From positions 1 through 64,000 of the forward strand of contig WNNJ02000360.1 in the NCBI GenBank assembly GCA_012934845.2: DNA of 64,000 nt. Reading direction: 5' to 3'. The DNA comes from Pomphorhynchus laevis. Its lineage: Eukaryota > Acanthocephala > Palaeacanthocephala > Echinorhynchida > Pomphorhynchidae. Shown here in pieces: positions 1 to 8,789 of this stretch. The position numbers and the translations under genes are program-made. How positions within the stretch are numbered: the first letter of the stretch is position 1; each line of letters opens with the position of its first letter. The notes below the pieces were generated by a model. It made no database searches and was not told the origin of the DNA. It saw only the letters and a program-made list of their open reading frames with translations.

Positions 1-170
1 ATATATATCAAGCCGACATCGGACGCTTGATTGGAGGCATAAGGTGGTCATTAAGATGAAACTACAACAATTAAATTAAGGATTTTTACGTTTGAACTGA
101 AGGCCCATTTGCGGGAGTTAATTTTGTACAATTTAAGTAAATGAATTATTGTTAAAAAAATTATTATACT
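1..170 (+). mobile_element. RLE-family 3' tail, element entering from the left edge
   Basis: The stretch holds the 3' tail motif GGCCCATTTGCGGGA at about 103-117, followed by an AT-rich tail with AAATGAATTATT and a run of A. The same motif sits downstream of the stop codon in many RLE-family copies here, for example on the minus strand near 18538 and 63716. Its plus orientation says the coding part lies to the left of the window. From 171 to 304 I see only AT-rich sequence. The family call rests on the tail motif alone. Confidence 0.6.
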
Positions 171-304
171 ATATAAAAAAAATTATTAGTAATTATTAAA
201 AAAAATATTATACTATTAATAATTATTAATAAATTATTAATTTATTATTATAAATAATATTATTATCGATTTACATGTGTATAAGTTACTAAGTTATAAC
301 AAAT

Positions 305-672
305 TCAAAGGTTGACAGACAAAATCTTGAAGGCATACTCTCTCTTCTGCGTTGGTGGGTGCGAGGTGGTGACTGATCTGAGGGTGTCCGCGGGAGCTTG
401 TGGGGGCTCGAAGACAGGCTGATGCGGATCTGACGACTGCGAACGCCAGTCGACGTTTTTGTTGATCATAGTTTCAGCGTATCTGACTGTGCTTCGAGCG
501 GACTTCGCGTTTGCGATTTTCTTTATCAGCATTCTGGCTTGATTTCCAAGTCCGCCAGAAGAAGAGAATATGACTGGTACGAACGAGCTGTGTTCCACTG
601 TGGTGATTCTTTCTCCGTATTTGGACGTCTTCCTGTTTTCGTTGAACTCGAACGAAGAGTCAGGGTTGCGGT
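305..672 (-). mobile_element. RLE-family C-terminal fragment
   Basis: The minus strand reads NENRKTSKYGERI, then FVPVIFSSSGGLGNQA and a basic end. This is the C-terminal block that follows the nuclease-like core in all long copies here. The piece starts after the LD...DV nuclease residues, so it is a small 3' remnant. It is cut at about 672 by a plus-strand tail repeat. The final 45 or so residues do not match the other copies, so the end may be out of its original frame. Confidence 0.75.
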
Positions 673-741
673 TGATTTACGGGAACCAATTTCATACAAT
701 TTAAATAAATGAATTATTATTAAAAAAATATATATTGTTAC
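673..741 (+). repeat. Second copy of an RLE-like 3' tail
   Basis: The sequence CGGGAACCAATTTCATACAA and the following AT tail parallel 111-170 almost base for base. It repeats the end of the tail at 1-170 in the same orientation. It joins directly to an RLE N-terminal coding piece that lacks its start codon. It is best read as another tail remnant brought in during rearrangement. Confidence 0.55.
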
Positions 742-1090
742 CAAAATGCTGTTCGTGTAATGGACATTCAGCACGATGTCGTCAATGCAAATGTGTAAAA
801 TCAAATAAGCCGTGCACTTACTGTTCTGCAGCAAATTGCGAAAACCAAGTCGTATCCCACTTTGGAAGCATGAATATAGCGGATAACGCGGTTCACACCC
901 TCGATGCTGCCTTGAATAGATTCCCAAACACTCTTATCCATCAATCATTCAGAGGTAATCACTTGGCGTCCTAATCTCTTTTACTTACCGAAGTGTAACG
1001 AAAGCCGAATGTTTTTAAATAAACTAAACAAATTGTTTGAAACTGCTTGTCGCGAAGAAGACGTCGAAGGCTCGTCGCTTATGAAGGTGA

Positions 1091-1300
1091 ACTGCTTGTC
1101 ACTATCGGACGGTGACTTTAAGGACGAAATGAATGTCTTGAAACGTATGAGCCAATGTCTCCAGGTGCGCTCGGCATTCGTGTCATCAGAGTGCAATTCC
1201 AAGATGTTTGGCTTCAAGATCTTGTCCATGGTAACAGTGTATTAGAATAAATTGTACCGAGTAAATTCAAGCAGAGAAGAAAAGGCTTTATTCTAATACA
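1091..1300 (-). mobile_element. Gypsy-like LTR fossil, gag start and short LTR-like end (copy 1)
   Basis: The minus strand encodes a gag-like start with WRHWLIRFKTFI, typical of Gypsy-group capsid N-termini. Just upstream lies a 63-bp TG...CA block at 1238-1300 whose ends are a perfect 14-bp inverted pair (TGTATTAGAATAAA). It is a broken fragment with no pol attached. It travels inside the 972-bp tandem unit. The LTR reading of the 63-bp block is an inference from its ends and place. Confidence 0.6.
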
Positions 1301-1835
1301 TCTAGAATAACAAGTCAAAAGGTAAGTATCATTACAATAGTCAACAACTTTATTTCACCAATACAATCACGATGCCCAAAGGAATTCCAGCCGAGCCAAA
1401 ATGATGTTCGTGCAATGGACATTCAGCACGATGTCGTCAATGCAAATGTGTAAAATCAAATAAGCCGTGCACTAACTGTTCTGCAGCAAATTGCGAAAAC
1501 CAACTCGTATCCCACTTTGCAAGCATGAATATAGCGGATAACGCGGTTCACACCCTCGATGCTGCCTTGAATAGATTCCCAAACACTCTTATCCATCAAT
1601 CATTCAGAGGTAATCACTTGGCGTCCTAATCTCTTTTACTTACCGAAGTGTAACGAAAGCCGAATGTTTTTAAATAAACTAAACAAATTGTTTGAAACTG
1701 CTTGTCGCGAAGAAGACGTCGAAGGCTCGTCGCTTATGAAGGTGACAATTATTTGTCAGTGCGTTTTACAAAAAGTAGGTTCTTCGAAAATCAAATATGT
1801 TCGTCAATTGATGTCGCGTCGCCTGTCTCTTTGGC

Positions 1836-2272
1836 TGTTACAGCCTCGAATAAACATTCACGACCCAGAGATTCGATATGCCTTATGAATTGATCGATTG
1901 TTTGGTTGGACGATTGGCGCTGATTACGCAATTGATGTCGCAGAAACAAATCCATTTTCGATTTGACGTACGTAGTAGATAACGTCGATAACGCGTCTTC
2001 GTAAGTTTCCGTTTCTCGAAAAAGGTCGTAAACCTCCGCTGAAACCAGGTTCGTTAAAATGTGAAATTTGTCACTATCGGACGGTGACTTTAAGGACGAA
2101 ATGAATGTCTTGAAACGTATGAGCCAATGTCTCCAGGTGCGCTCGGCATTCGTGTCATCAGAGTGCAATTCCAAGATGTTTGGCTTCAAGATCTTGTCCA
2201 TGGTAACAGTGTATTAGAATAAATTGTACCGAGTAAATTCAAGCAGAGAAGAAAAGGCTTTATTCTAATACA
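1836..2272 (-). mobile_element. Gypsy-like LTR fossil, gag part and short LTR-like end (copy 2)
   Basis: This is the longer of two copies of the same gag fossil. The minus frame at 1791-2201 carries the gag-like WRHWLIRFKTFI start and a stretch of capsid-like helices. The 63-bp LTR-like block repeats at 2210-2272. No protease, RT or integrase is attached. It is a broken remnant held in the tandem unit. Its age cannot be judged without a second LTR from the same insertion. Confidence 0.65.
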
Positions 2273-2496
2273 TCTAGAATAACAAGTCAAAAGGTAAGTA
2301 TCATTACAATAGTCAACAACTTTATTTCACCAATACAATCACGATGCCCAAAGGAATTCCAGCCGAGCCAAAATGATGTTCGTGCAATGGACATTCAGCA
2401 CGATGTCGTCAATGCAAATGTGTAAAATCAAATAAGCCGTGCACTAACTGTTCTGCAGCAAATTGCGAAAACCAACTCGTATCCCAATTTGCAAGC

Positions 2497-3666
2497 ATGA
2501 ATATAGCGGATAACGCGGTTCACACCCTCGATGCTGCCTCGAATAGATTCCCAAACACTCTTATCCATCAATCATTCAAAGAGGTAATCACTTGGCGTCC
2601 TAATCTCTTTTACTTACCGAGGTGTAACGAAAGCCGAATGTTTTTAAATGAACTAAACAAATTGTTTGAAACTGCTTGTCGCGAAGATGACGTCGAAGGC
2701 TCGTCGCTTATGAAGGTGACAATTATTTGTCAGTGCGTTTTACAAAAAGTAGGTTCTTCGAAAATCAAATATGTACGTCAATTGATGTCGCGTCGCCTGT
2801 CTCTTTGGCAAAGCCAAAATTTTGATGAATTAGTAAGGGAGGGTAAATGTATTCAATCACGTTTAAAGGTATCCCAGTCACGATACGATTCTAAGCGCAA
2901 TTGGAAGTCGCTGTTCGTGAAATCATTAATGTCAGGTAATCTTACTTCTGCAGTAAGAATCCTGGAAAACGGTTCTGTCAATAAAACTTTGAGTCCAAAT
3001 GATTATATCGGCAACGAATCGGTTAAGTCTATTCTTGAAGCGAAGCATCCACATGCAGCTGTAATTAGTGAGGACGCCTTATTATCGGAGATCGACATGG
3101 AATGTGATAACTTTCATCCCTCTTTTTTCGATACGATAGATGCAGCTGCAATCCAACTTAGTGCTAAGCGCACTACAGGCGCTGCGGGTCCTTCGGGTGT
3201 TAATGCTTTATCATGGCGGCAAATGCTAACCTCATTTGATAGGGATTCATTACAGTTGGCCTCTACGTTGGCAGACCTGACAAGGCGAATTGCTAGTAAT
3301 AGAGTTCCAAAACATTCAACAGAAGCGTTAATCGCTAGTCGGCTCATTGCCCTTGATAAAAATCCTGGTGTACGACCGATCGGAATAGGTGAGGCATATA
3401 GGCGCATAATGGCTAAAACGATTTTAAATGTCATTTCTCCTTTCATTAAGTCAATTGCGGGTAATTCACAACTTTGTGCAGGTCAAAAGGGAGGTGTCGA
3501 ATTCGTTGTGCGAGATATGCGTGAAACCTTTGCTAATTCGACCTCGTCATGTTTACTTTTAATTGATGCACATAATGCTTTTAATAGAATTAATAAGAAA
3601 ATTAGCTCTTTTCAATATATAAAAGATATGCCATGCTTTAGCACGATTCCTGCAGAATACGTATAG
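2497..3666 (+). CDS. RLE element, N-terminal half of RT polyprotein
   Basis: This open stretch of 389 codons holds the W-x-PN domain (VITWRPNLFYLP), a basic CQCVLQ...RRLSLW helix block, a linker, and RT blocks through DAHNAFN. The conserved RLIALDKNPGVRPIGIGE is RT block 2, and the Asp of LLIDAHNAFN is the first catalytic residue. Translation of the true product would begin at 2344, since the Cys-rich module lies upstream in the same frame behind a TGA codon. The last 20 or so residues are out of register with the family. As it stands it cannot make a full RT. Confidence 0.8.
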   Translation: MNIADNAVHTLDAASNRFPNTLIHQSFKEVITWRPNLFYLPRCNESRMFLNELNKLFETACREDDVEGSSLMKVTIICQCVLQKVGSSKIKYVRQLMSRRLSLWQSQNFDELVREGKCIQSRLKVSQSRYDSKRNWKSLFVKSLMSGNLTSAVRILENGSVNKTLSPNDYIGNESVKSILEAKHPHAAVISEDALLSEIDMECDNFHPSFFDTIDAAAIQLSAKRTTGAAGPSGVNALSWRQMLTSFDRDSLQLASTLADLTRRIASNRVPKHSTEALIASRLIALDKNPGVRPIGIGEAYRRIMAKTILNVISPFIKSIAGNSQLCAGQKGGVEFVVRDMRETFANSTSSCLLLIDAHNAFNRINKKISSFQYIKDMPCFSTIPAEYV

Positions 3667-4315
3667 TTTAGATCCAATCTTAGCCATTGACGATGATTAT
3701 CTGTTATCAATGGAGGGTTTCACGCAAGGCGACCCTTTGGCAATGGTTGCATTTGCGGCAGCAACGATACCATTAATACATAGATTAGGCGCTTTGCATC
3801 CTCAAATAAAACAGCGTTGGTATGCAGACGATCTATCATGTGTTGGTTCACCGGGGAATGTTTATGATTTTTTTAAATCGTTGCAATCTATAGGACCGGA
3901 ATACGGATTTCATGTTAATGTCAACAAGTGTACAGCTCTGGTTAACGCCAACATTATCCTTGAATGTGATTCACTTGCCAGCTTAGGGGTTCATGTCGTA
4001 TCTAATGGTTTAGAACTTTTAGGAGCTCCGATATGTTTTGGTTCGTTCGAAAAAGATTGGGTAATAACACAAGTAACTCGCTGGTTAAAATTGCTCGATA
4101 GGTTATGTGAAGTCTCTAGCGATTAACGGCAGTTAGCGTTCTTAGCATTTTCAGCAGCAGTACAAAATAAGTGGACTCATGTACAAAGAACATGTAAGTG
4201 TGAATGTGAATGGTTTTCTTCACTCGAAGATTTCATACAGAATAAAATAATCCCCAAAATAACTGGTTTTACTTTACAGAAGTGTTGGCGCGATGTAGCA
4301 AGTCTGCCTTTCTCA

Positions 4316-5251
4316 ATGGGAGGTTTGGGGATATCAAATCCATATGAGAATACCAAATCTGAATGGGAATATTCTTCTTTGCTATGTAAGCTCTTATTTG
4401 AGTTAGGTCTCGGAGGCGACATTGATACCATCCAGAAACAGTCAATAGTTGAAATTAGAAAACTAAAGAATCTCCGGACTGCCGAAAAATTTTCGCCCCT
4501 GTTAAATTCAGTGGACGACCGCAAACAGGTAATTTTAAAGCATGCAGCTCGAAAGGGCGCGTTGACCTGGCTATCTGCTCGCCCTAGTGATGATCCTAAG
4601 TTTTGCTTAAGCAATCAAGAATTTTCCGATGGTCTCTCTGTCAGATATGGGTGGCAAATTTTAAATACTTCAGGCAAATGTGTATGTGGGGAAGTTCTTA
4701 GTGTTGTTCATTCATTATCTTGCAAATGCGGAGGGAAATCAATAGTAAGGCACAATGTGATCAGAGACATTTTCGCCAAATTAACTTCAGAGGTGTGTTC
4801 ATCAACTACAACTGAGCCACTGCTTTCTCCCGTTGATCCAACTATTCAATTCGATTCTTCTTCCACTACACTAGATTGCAATGCACGTCTTGACGGCTTG
4901 TGTTCGGGGTTGTTTGGCGTCCCATCTGAGCGGTTCTACCTGGACATTTCTGTATTCAATACACATGCTCGTTCCTATGCCACAATGACTCCACGATCAG
5001 CGTTCAGTTATAACGAGAATCGAAAAAAGGCCAAGTACTCCGAACGGATATCCAAGATCGAAAGAGCAGCTTTTACACCAGTTATTTTGTCAATACAAGG
5101 TGGATTAGGGGATGAGGCAGAACAGTTGGTAAAACGCTTAGCAAAAGACGTAGTGGTGAGAAGAGAGTGCCGTTACAGTAACGTGATTAGCCGATTCAGA
5201 CGTTCCATTGGAATAGCTCTCGTGCGGGCTAGCTCATGGTGTCTCAGATAA
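4316..5251 (+). CDS. RLE element, C-terminal knuckle and nuclease-like part
   Basis: The 311-codon stretch opens with MGGLGISNP, which follows the RT thumb in this family. Around residue 80 is KGALTWL. Near residue 120 is CVCG, followed by HSLSC, a zinc-knuckle pattern. RHNVIRD follows, then a variable EP segment, ARLDGLCSG, and YLDISVFNTHA with downstream basic residues including KKAKYSERI. In R2-type elements such a knuckle and LD...D...K core form the restriction-like endonuclease that nicks the target for priming. The C-terminus repeats FTPVILSIQGGLGDEA. The domain call is by motif only. Confidence 0.75.
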   Translation: MGGLGISNPYENTKSEWEYSSLLCKLLFELGLGGDIDTIQKQSIVEIRKLKNLRTAEKFSPLLNSVDDRKQVILKHAARKGALTWLSARPSDDPKFCLSNQEFSDGLSVRYGWQILNTSGKCVCGEVLSVVHSLSCKCGGKSIVRHNVIRDIFAKLTSEVCSSTTTEPLLSPVDPTIQFDSSSTTLDCNARLDGLCSGLFGVPSERFYLDISVFNTHARSYATMTPRSAFSYNENRKKAKYSERISKIERAAFTPVILSIQGGLGDEAEQLVKRLAKDVVVRRECRYSNVISRFRRSIGIALVRASSWCLR

Positions 5252-5330
5252 ATTTTTTTCATTGTTACTTTTGTTATGATTTTGCAGTGTCTTTGTCAAA
5301 TAAATTCGTTTTTTCGTTAAAAAAAATTAT

Positions 5331-6042
5331 TAGTATACAACAGCCGATGAGCGATAGCTCGTTCGGCTGGATCTCAATGTAAAAAAAGTACAATGTCAGT
5401 AAAACAAAAAAATGCAAATCAGGTTCGACTTCCTATGAGAGCGAAACACTGTTCAGCACACGCCGAAATTCTCGGATGTTCCGGCATTCAATTGCAGATG
5501 ACGGGAGTCTGTTCCAACTGTTTATTACTCGATCTCTGATATCCTGATAGTGTCGATGGACTTTTCTACGATGTTTGAGCGTTAGTCGATGTCCACGTAA
5601 TTTCTCGGAGTTGCGTAGGCAAAACATGAAGTTGAGGGGATGTGTCGGCGATAAAATTGCCCTTCATACCAGCATAAGATCAGCTTTTACCAAACTTTCA
5701 CAAACCGTTGAAACACCTAGGATTTCTTACTTCTGGTCAAACGGCAGGTCTTTGACAGTGGGAACAAGACGAGTAGCCGACCGGAGAATTGATTCGTAAG
5801 CCACAATGTTCTTGCACAGATGTGGATACGCTGCGGGTGATGCGTATAGCCTTCGAGATTCGATGAGGGCCTTGTATATTATTCTAAAAGCTACATGCCT
5901 CTAGTGATCCAAAAGATCGCTTAATGATGCCAATAGTACGACAGCAATTGGCTGAAACTTTATTTACGTGAGCGCTCATATCGAGCGTATTAAGCGTAGA
6001 TACCCCTAAATCATCGATTATATCTGTAGAATCGACATGTTT
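5331..6042 (-). mobile_element. LINE-J 3' fragment (post-RT C-terminus)
   Basis: The minus strand reads LGVSTLNTLDMSAHVNKVSANCC, IKRSFGSLEACSF, LIESRRLYASPAAYPHLC and RGHRLTLKHRRKVHRHYQDIRDRVINSWNRLPSSAI. This is the C-terminal block of CR1/Jockey-like ORF2 after the polymerase. Frame changes separate the pieces, and only 5433-5627 stays open. The 3' end carries a strong hairpin at 5341-5369, the terminal structure shared by other LINE-J copies here. It abuts the tail of the RLE copy at 5330. Confidence 0.8.
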
Positions 6043-6071
6043 CAATCGACATGTTTCCAACATGTCGATTG
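6043..6071. repeat. Perfect 13-bp fold-back at an element junction
   Basis: CAATCGACATGTT at 6043-6055 is followed by TCC and then its exact reverse complement at 6059-6071. It lies where the LINE-J fragment (-) meets the RLE fragment (+). One more direct copy of ATCGACATGTTT precedes it. Such snap-back copies are typical filler at end-joining sites. Confidence 0.85.
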
Positions 6072-6833
6072 ATTCATGTTCATCGACAATTTAGCGTCAT
6101 TTTATCGTTTATGCGTTGATGATCAAACACAGATAGAATTAAGTCTTAAATCATCTACGGTGAAGTGTCAGCTAATTTTGCAAAGAACGGAATCTCGTCG
6201 AGTGAGTACAAGACGCAAAAATATTGAACGCAGACTAAAATTATTGAAGGAACAAAACTTGTTCGAGCTTTTAGGACCTTCAGGAATGGATGCGCAAATA
6301 TGGCGCACAATGCTAAGTTCTTTCGGAATATCATCTTCTCGACTAGCTTCCAGTCTTGCTGATTTTTCGTATCTAGTGGCAACCGTTAATATCAACCCAG
6401 ACTCTCTTACAGCATTTACAGCAAGCCGTTTGATTCCATTGAACAAGGACCCCGGCATCAGGCCGATAGGGATTGGTGAGGTATCACGCAGAATAGTTGG
6501 AAAAGTTCTGGCAAAGTTGATAAGTAAAGACTTACAGATCGTGTCGAAATGCGAACAATTGTGCGCTGGACAAAGATGCGGGGTCGAGGCTGTGATACAT
6601 TCCATTCGACAGGTTTACATGGAAAACAGTGACATGTGTTTGTTGCAGCTAGATGCTCGAAATGCCTTTAACTGTGTGAACCGTAAATTGGCTCTAGCAA
6701 ATATAGAGTATGTTTGTCCTTCACTAGCAACAGTGCTGCGTAATGTGTATGGTAATCCAGCAACTCTTTCAGTCGACAAGGATTTAATGTTTTCCAAGGA
6801 GGGTTCACCTTGCGTGAACCCTCCTTGGAAAAC
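6072..6833 (+). mobile_element. RLE-family RT fragment with internal deletion
   Basis: The plus frame 6076-6852 carries the CQLILQRT...RRLKLL helix block and then jumps directly to GPSGMDAQIWRTML, so about 150 residues between them are missing without loss of frame. RT blocks RPIGIGEVSRR, GQRCGVE, LDARNAFN and the start of the TQGDP block (KEG) follow. The ORF then turns into a reversed copy of itself (6789-6833) and ends in AT-rich DNA. The YADD half, knuckle and nuclease are absent. Confidence 0.85.
6789..6833. repeat. Perfect 20-bp fold-back ending the RLE fragment
   Basis: GTTTTCCAAGGAGGGTTCAC at 6789-6808 is followed by CTTGC and its exact reverse complement at 6814-6833. The left arm is genuine RT coding sequence just before the TQGDP block. 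The right arm replaces the expected sequence. The junction therefore looks as if the broken end folded back and copied itself. Confidence 0.9.
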
Positions 6834-7010
6834 AAGGATACATCACAATTAATATATATTAATTAATATTATTAATATTAATAATGTAATATTATAATAA
6901 TATAATATTAATATAATGTAATAATATAATATTAATTAATATATATTTTTTTATATAAAAAAATATATAAAATTTTTATATATTTATAAAAAATATATAA
7001 TTTTGGTATA
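6834..7010. other. AT-only low-complexity stretch
   Basis: The stretch is almost pure A and T, with repeated ATTAATAT and TATAAAAA words. It separates two RLE fragments of opposite strand. I see no gene or regulatory signal in it. Confidence 0.7.
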
Positions 7011-7221
7011 TACGTTTGTTTTTCTACTGGGCATGTTCGTTGAATAAATCGCCATTTAAATTGAAAGGATTGTGTAAAAACTATGTATGCCAGATAAGGA
7101 TTTTCATTTGCTACTAAGATCAAATTTCGAAGGCTTTTGGTCCACGTATCTATCTTTCGTGTCATAAACTGAGTCATAAATGATTCCGTACCAATTGCGG
7201 CTCCCAAAATCTTCAATCCAT

Positions 7222-7297
7222 CAGAAGTTATTTGCAACTTCTGTTTTTTCTGATGTTATTTGCAACATCAGAAAGATGTTCGTTGTACATCTTTCTG
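7222..7297. repeat. Three consecutive perfect fold-backs at a deletion junction
   Basis: CAGAAGTT and AACTTCTG flank ATTTGC (7222-7243). CTGATGTT and AACATCAG flank the same ATTTGC (7250-7271). CAGAAAGATGT and ACATCTTTCTG flank TCGTTGT (7269-7297). An outer CCATCAG/CTGATGG pair encloses the set. The cluster sits exactly where the palm of this RLE copy is missing. Confidence 0.9.
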
Positions 7298-8259
7298 ATG
7301 GAATGAATTGCAAATTCAATCCAGCACCTTTGTCCTGAACATAACTGTTCATTACCCACAACAGATTGTGAATCACCCTTTATTCTTTCTGCAATTGTCT
7401 TGCCGATTATACGACGTAATGTTTCTCCGATGCCTATCGGTCTAATACCCGGATTTTTATCCAGTGTTATCAAGCGGCTTACCTTAAGTGCCTTAAGGGC
7501 ATTTTTATCTAGTGGCTGAGTTGCGATGATAATTGTAAATTGGGCAATGGAGGAAGCAAGTTTACTTGAACTTTTTCCAAATGAATTTAACATCGAGCGC
7601 CATTGCAAAGCATCAACACCTGATGGTCCCGCTGATCCCTGAGTTTTTCTACTTGCTGTTTTGATGTCAGTTTCAGATATATCTAGAAATCGCAATGTAG
7701 GTACCAAACCGATTCCGGTCAGAGGTGTTGAGAGAAGAACCGATTCGTCGGCGGCCTTACTCACAGGATGTAATTCAACAAGTTTTTTCATGACATTAGT
7801 CCCACCAATCTCGTCATGTACATGTAAAATTTTTCCATATTCTTGTAGATCTTCCAGTAATTTCATGGCAGTGTTAGTTTTTCCGTTACTTAGTAGATTT
7901 TGGAAACGACTTATCCATTTTAATTCATTTCTTGGTTTTGCATGCTTAAATCTTTTTTCCTCCTGCAGAATGGACGACTCGTGAAGTAAGTCATCATTCT
8001 TATTTTCTTGCCAAAGAATCAACCTACGGGCTACATTACATCGAATAACTTTGGCTTTTGATTTTGGCGTCGCTTGTAAAATCAATTGACAGAATACAGT
8101 TACTGTCTTGAGGTGTAAGGCCATGTTAGATATATCACATACAGCTAAGGAGAATAATTCAGCTAACTTGTCAACAAAATTATTACTAACGTTGCACTTT
8201 AATAATGAGTACAGATTCGGAATCCAATGAATCACTTGGTAGAATGTGTCGTCGATCAT
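7228..8259 (-). CDS. RLE element, W-x-PN domain and first RT blocks
   Basis: The 343-codon open frame starts inside the W-x-PN domain and ends in junction filler. Recognisable parts are CQLILQATPKSKAKVIR, RRLILWQENK, a helical linker, AGPSGVDALQWRSML, RLITLDKNPGIRPIGIGE and EQLCSGQRC. These are the fingers and early palm of the RT. The first catalytic Asp block and everything after it are gone, so no active enzyme is expected. The Cys-rich start lies in another frame just upstream at 8256-8534. Confidence 0.8.
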   Translation of the reverse strand: MIDDTFYQVIHWIPNLYSLLKCNVSNNFVDKLAELFSLAVCDISNMALHLKTVTVFCQLILQATPKSKAKVIRCNVARRLILWQENKNDDLLHESSILQEEKRFKHAKPRNELKWISRFQNLLSNGKTNTAMKLLEDLQEYGKILHVHDEIGGTNVMKKLVELHPVSKAADESVLLSTPLTGIGLVPTLRFLDISETDIKTASRKTQGSAGPSGVDALQWRSMLNSFGKSSSKLASSIAQFTIIIATQPLDKNALKALKVSRLITLDKNPGIRPIGIGETLRRIIGKTIAERIKGDSQSVVGNEQLCSGQRCWIEFAIHSIRKMYNEHLSDVANNIRKNRSCK

Positions 8260-8746
8260 TTTTGAAATGTTGTTTGTCTATCGGAATTTGATGGACTTGA
8301 AATCAAGGCAAGATCTTGTGATTCACTTGAAGTATATTGTTCTATGCAAGCTGTACGAGTCAGAGGTTGTCGTATTTTTTGAAATATACTGGATTGTACT
8401 TTATCCGAACACAGAGGTGATTGACAATTAATACAACTCTCATTTGATCTTGCACATTTACAGCCTTTACATCTGGCATTAGGTCCATTACATGAACAAC
8501 ATTTTGCAAAGGAAGCAGGTTTTCCTTTTGGCATAATAATTGTTAGATAGTTTGTGTGTGATTGTAAGTAGTTGTAAGTAGTTGTTGTGTATATTAATTG
8601 TATGTTATTGTATAGAATGTATTGAATGTATAGATGTATAGAATGTAATTTGTGTAATTTGCTAGAACAGTTATAAATTTTCTTAATAATATAAATATAA
8701 ATTTTCTATAATTTTTTTTATTACACAAAATTACATTGAACACAAG

Positions 8747-8789
8747 ACAAATCAAATAGTCAAATATTTGATTTGACTATTTGATTTGT
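8747..8789. repeat. Perfect 19-bp fold-back at the 5' end of a LINE
   Basis: ACAAATCAAATAGTCAAAT at 8747-8765, loop ATTTG, and the exact reverse complement at 8771-8789. It marks the join between the RLE leader and the 5'-truncated LINE-J that follows. Confidence 0.9.

Larger units (their letters stand above)
742..2343 (+). repeat. Tandem duplication, about 972-bp unit
   Basis: The RLE N-terminus (ATG at 1372) repeats 972 bases later (ATG at 2344), and the Gypsy-like stretch between repeats with it. An earlier, shorter copy covers about 742-1371. The order is RLE N-terminus (+), gag fossil (-), short LTR-like end, RLE N-terminus (+), gag fossil, LTR-like end, then the long RLE copy. Identity between the unit at 1372 and the element at 2344 stops near 1835 and 2808. 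The two upstream copies share the sequence TTCAGAGG where the downstream one has TTCAAAGAGG, so they are sisters. The RLE pieces encode CSCNGHSARCRQCKC and the W-x-PN domain only. Confidence 0.85.
2344..5330 (+). mobile_element. RLE-family retrotransposon, nearly complete but broken copy
   Basis: The element runs from ATG 2344 to the stop at 5251 plus an AT-rich tail with AATAAA. Order of parts: a Cys-rich N-terminus (CSCNG, CRQCKC, CxNC); the W-x-PN domain near 2590; RT blocks GPSGVNALSW (about 3190), RPIGIGEAYRR, GQKGGVE, DAHNAFN, TQGDPLAM (about 3725) and YADD (3821-3832); a thumb region; a C-x-C-G...H...C knuckle near 4680; RHN at 4747-4755; and ARLDG...YLDISVF...K, a PD-(D/E)xK-like nuclease. 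An in-frame TGA replaces a Cys codon at about 2374, the frame shifts between about 3600 and 3710, and TAA interrupts at about 4124. Without these it would be a single ORF of about 970 codons. This matches R2-superfamily logic (one ORF, knuckle, RLE). The exact clade is not established. Confidence 0.85.
7010..8745 (-). mobile_element. RLE-family element, 5' half plus thumb remnant
   Basis: It reads leftward from ATG at about 8534 with MPKGKPASFAKCCSCNG and CKGCKCARSNESCINC. The W-x-PN domain (VIHWIPNLYSLL), the RRLILW helix block, GPSGVDALQW, RPIGIGETLRR and GQRCWIE follow down to about 7300. One frameshift lies near 8256, where two open frames overlap by a few bases. After about 7300 the catalytic palm is missing. 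A short thumb segment (LGAAIGTESF, FQFKWRFIQRTC) resumes at 7237-7020. The gap is filled by three fold-backs. The 5' leader at 8535-8745 shares TTGTGTAATTTGCT with the leader of the copy near 25250. Confidence 0.85.

Noticed and set aside
2344-2400. Selenocysteine or recoded TGA in the Cys module
   Set aside because: One of the three local copies has TGC at this position, TAG and TAA also interrupt other copies, and the LINE-J ORF1 near 29690 has the same kind of TGC-to-TGA change. Ordinary decay explains it.
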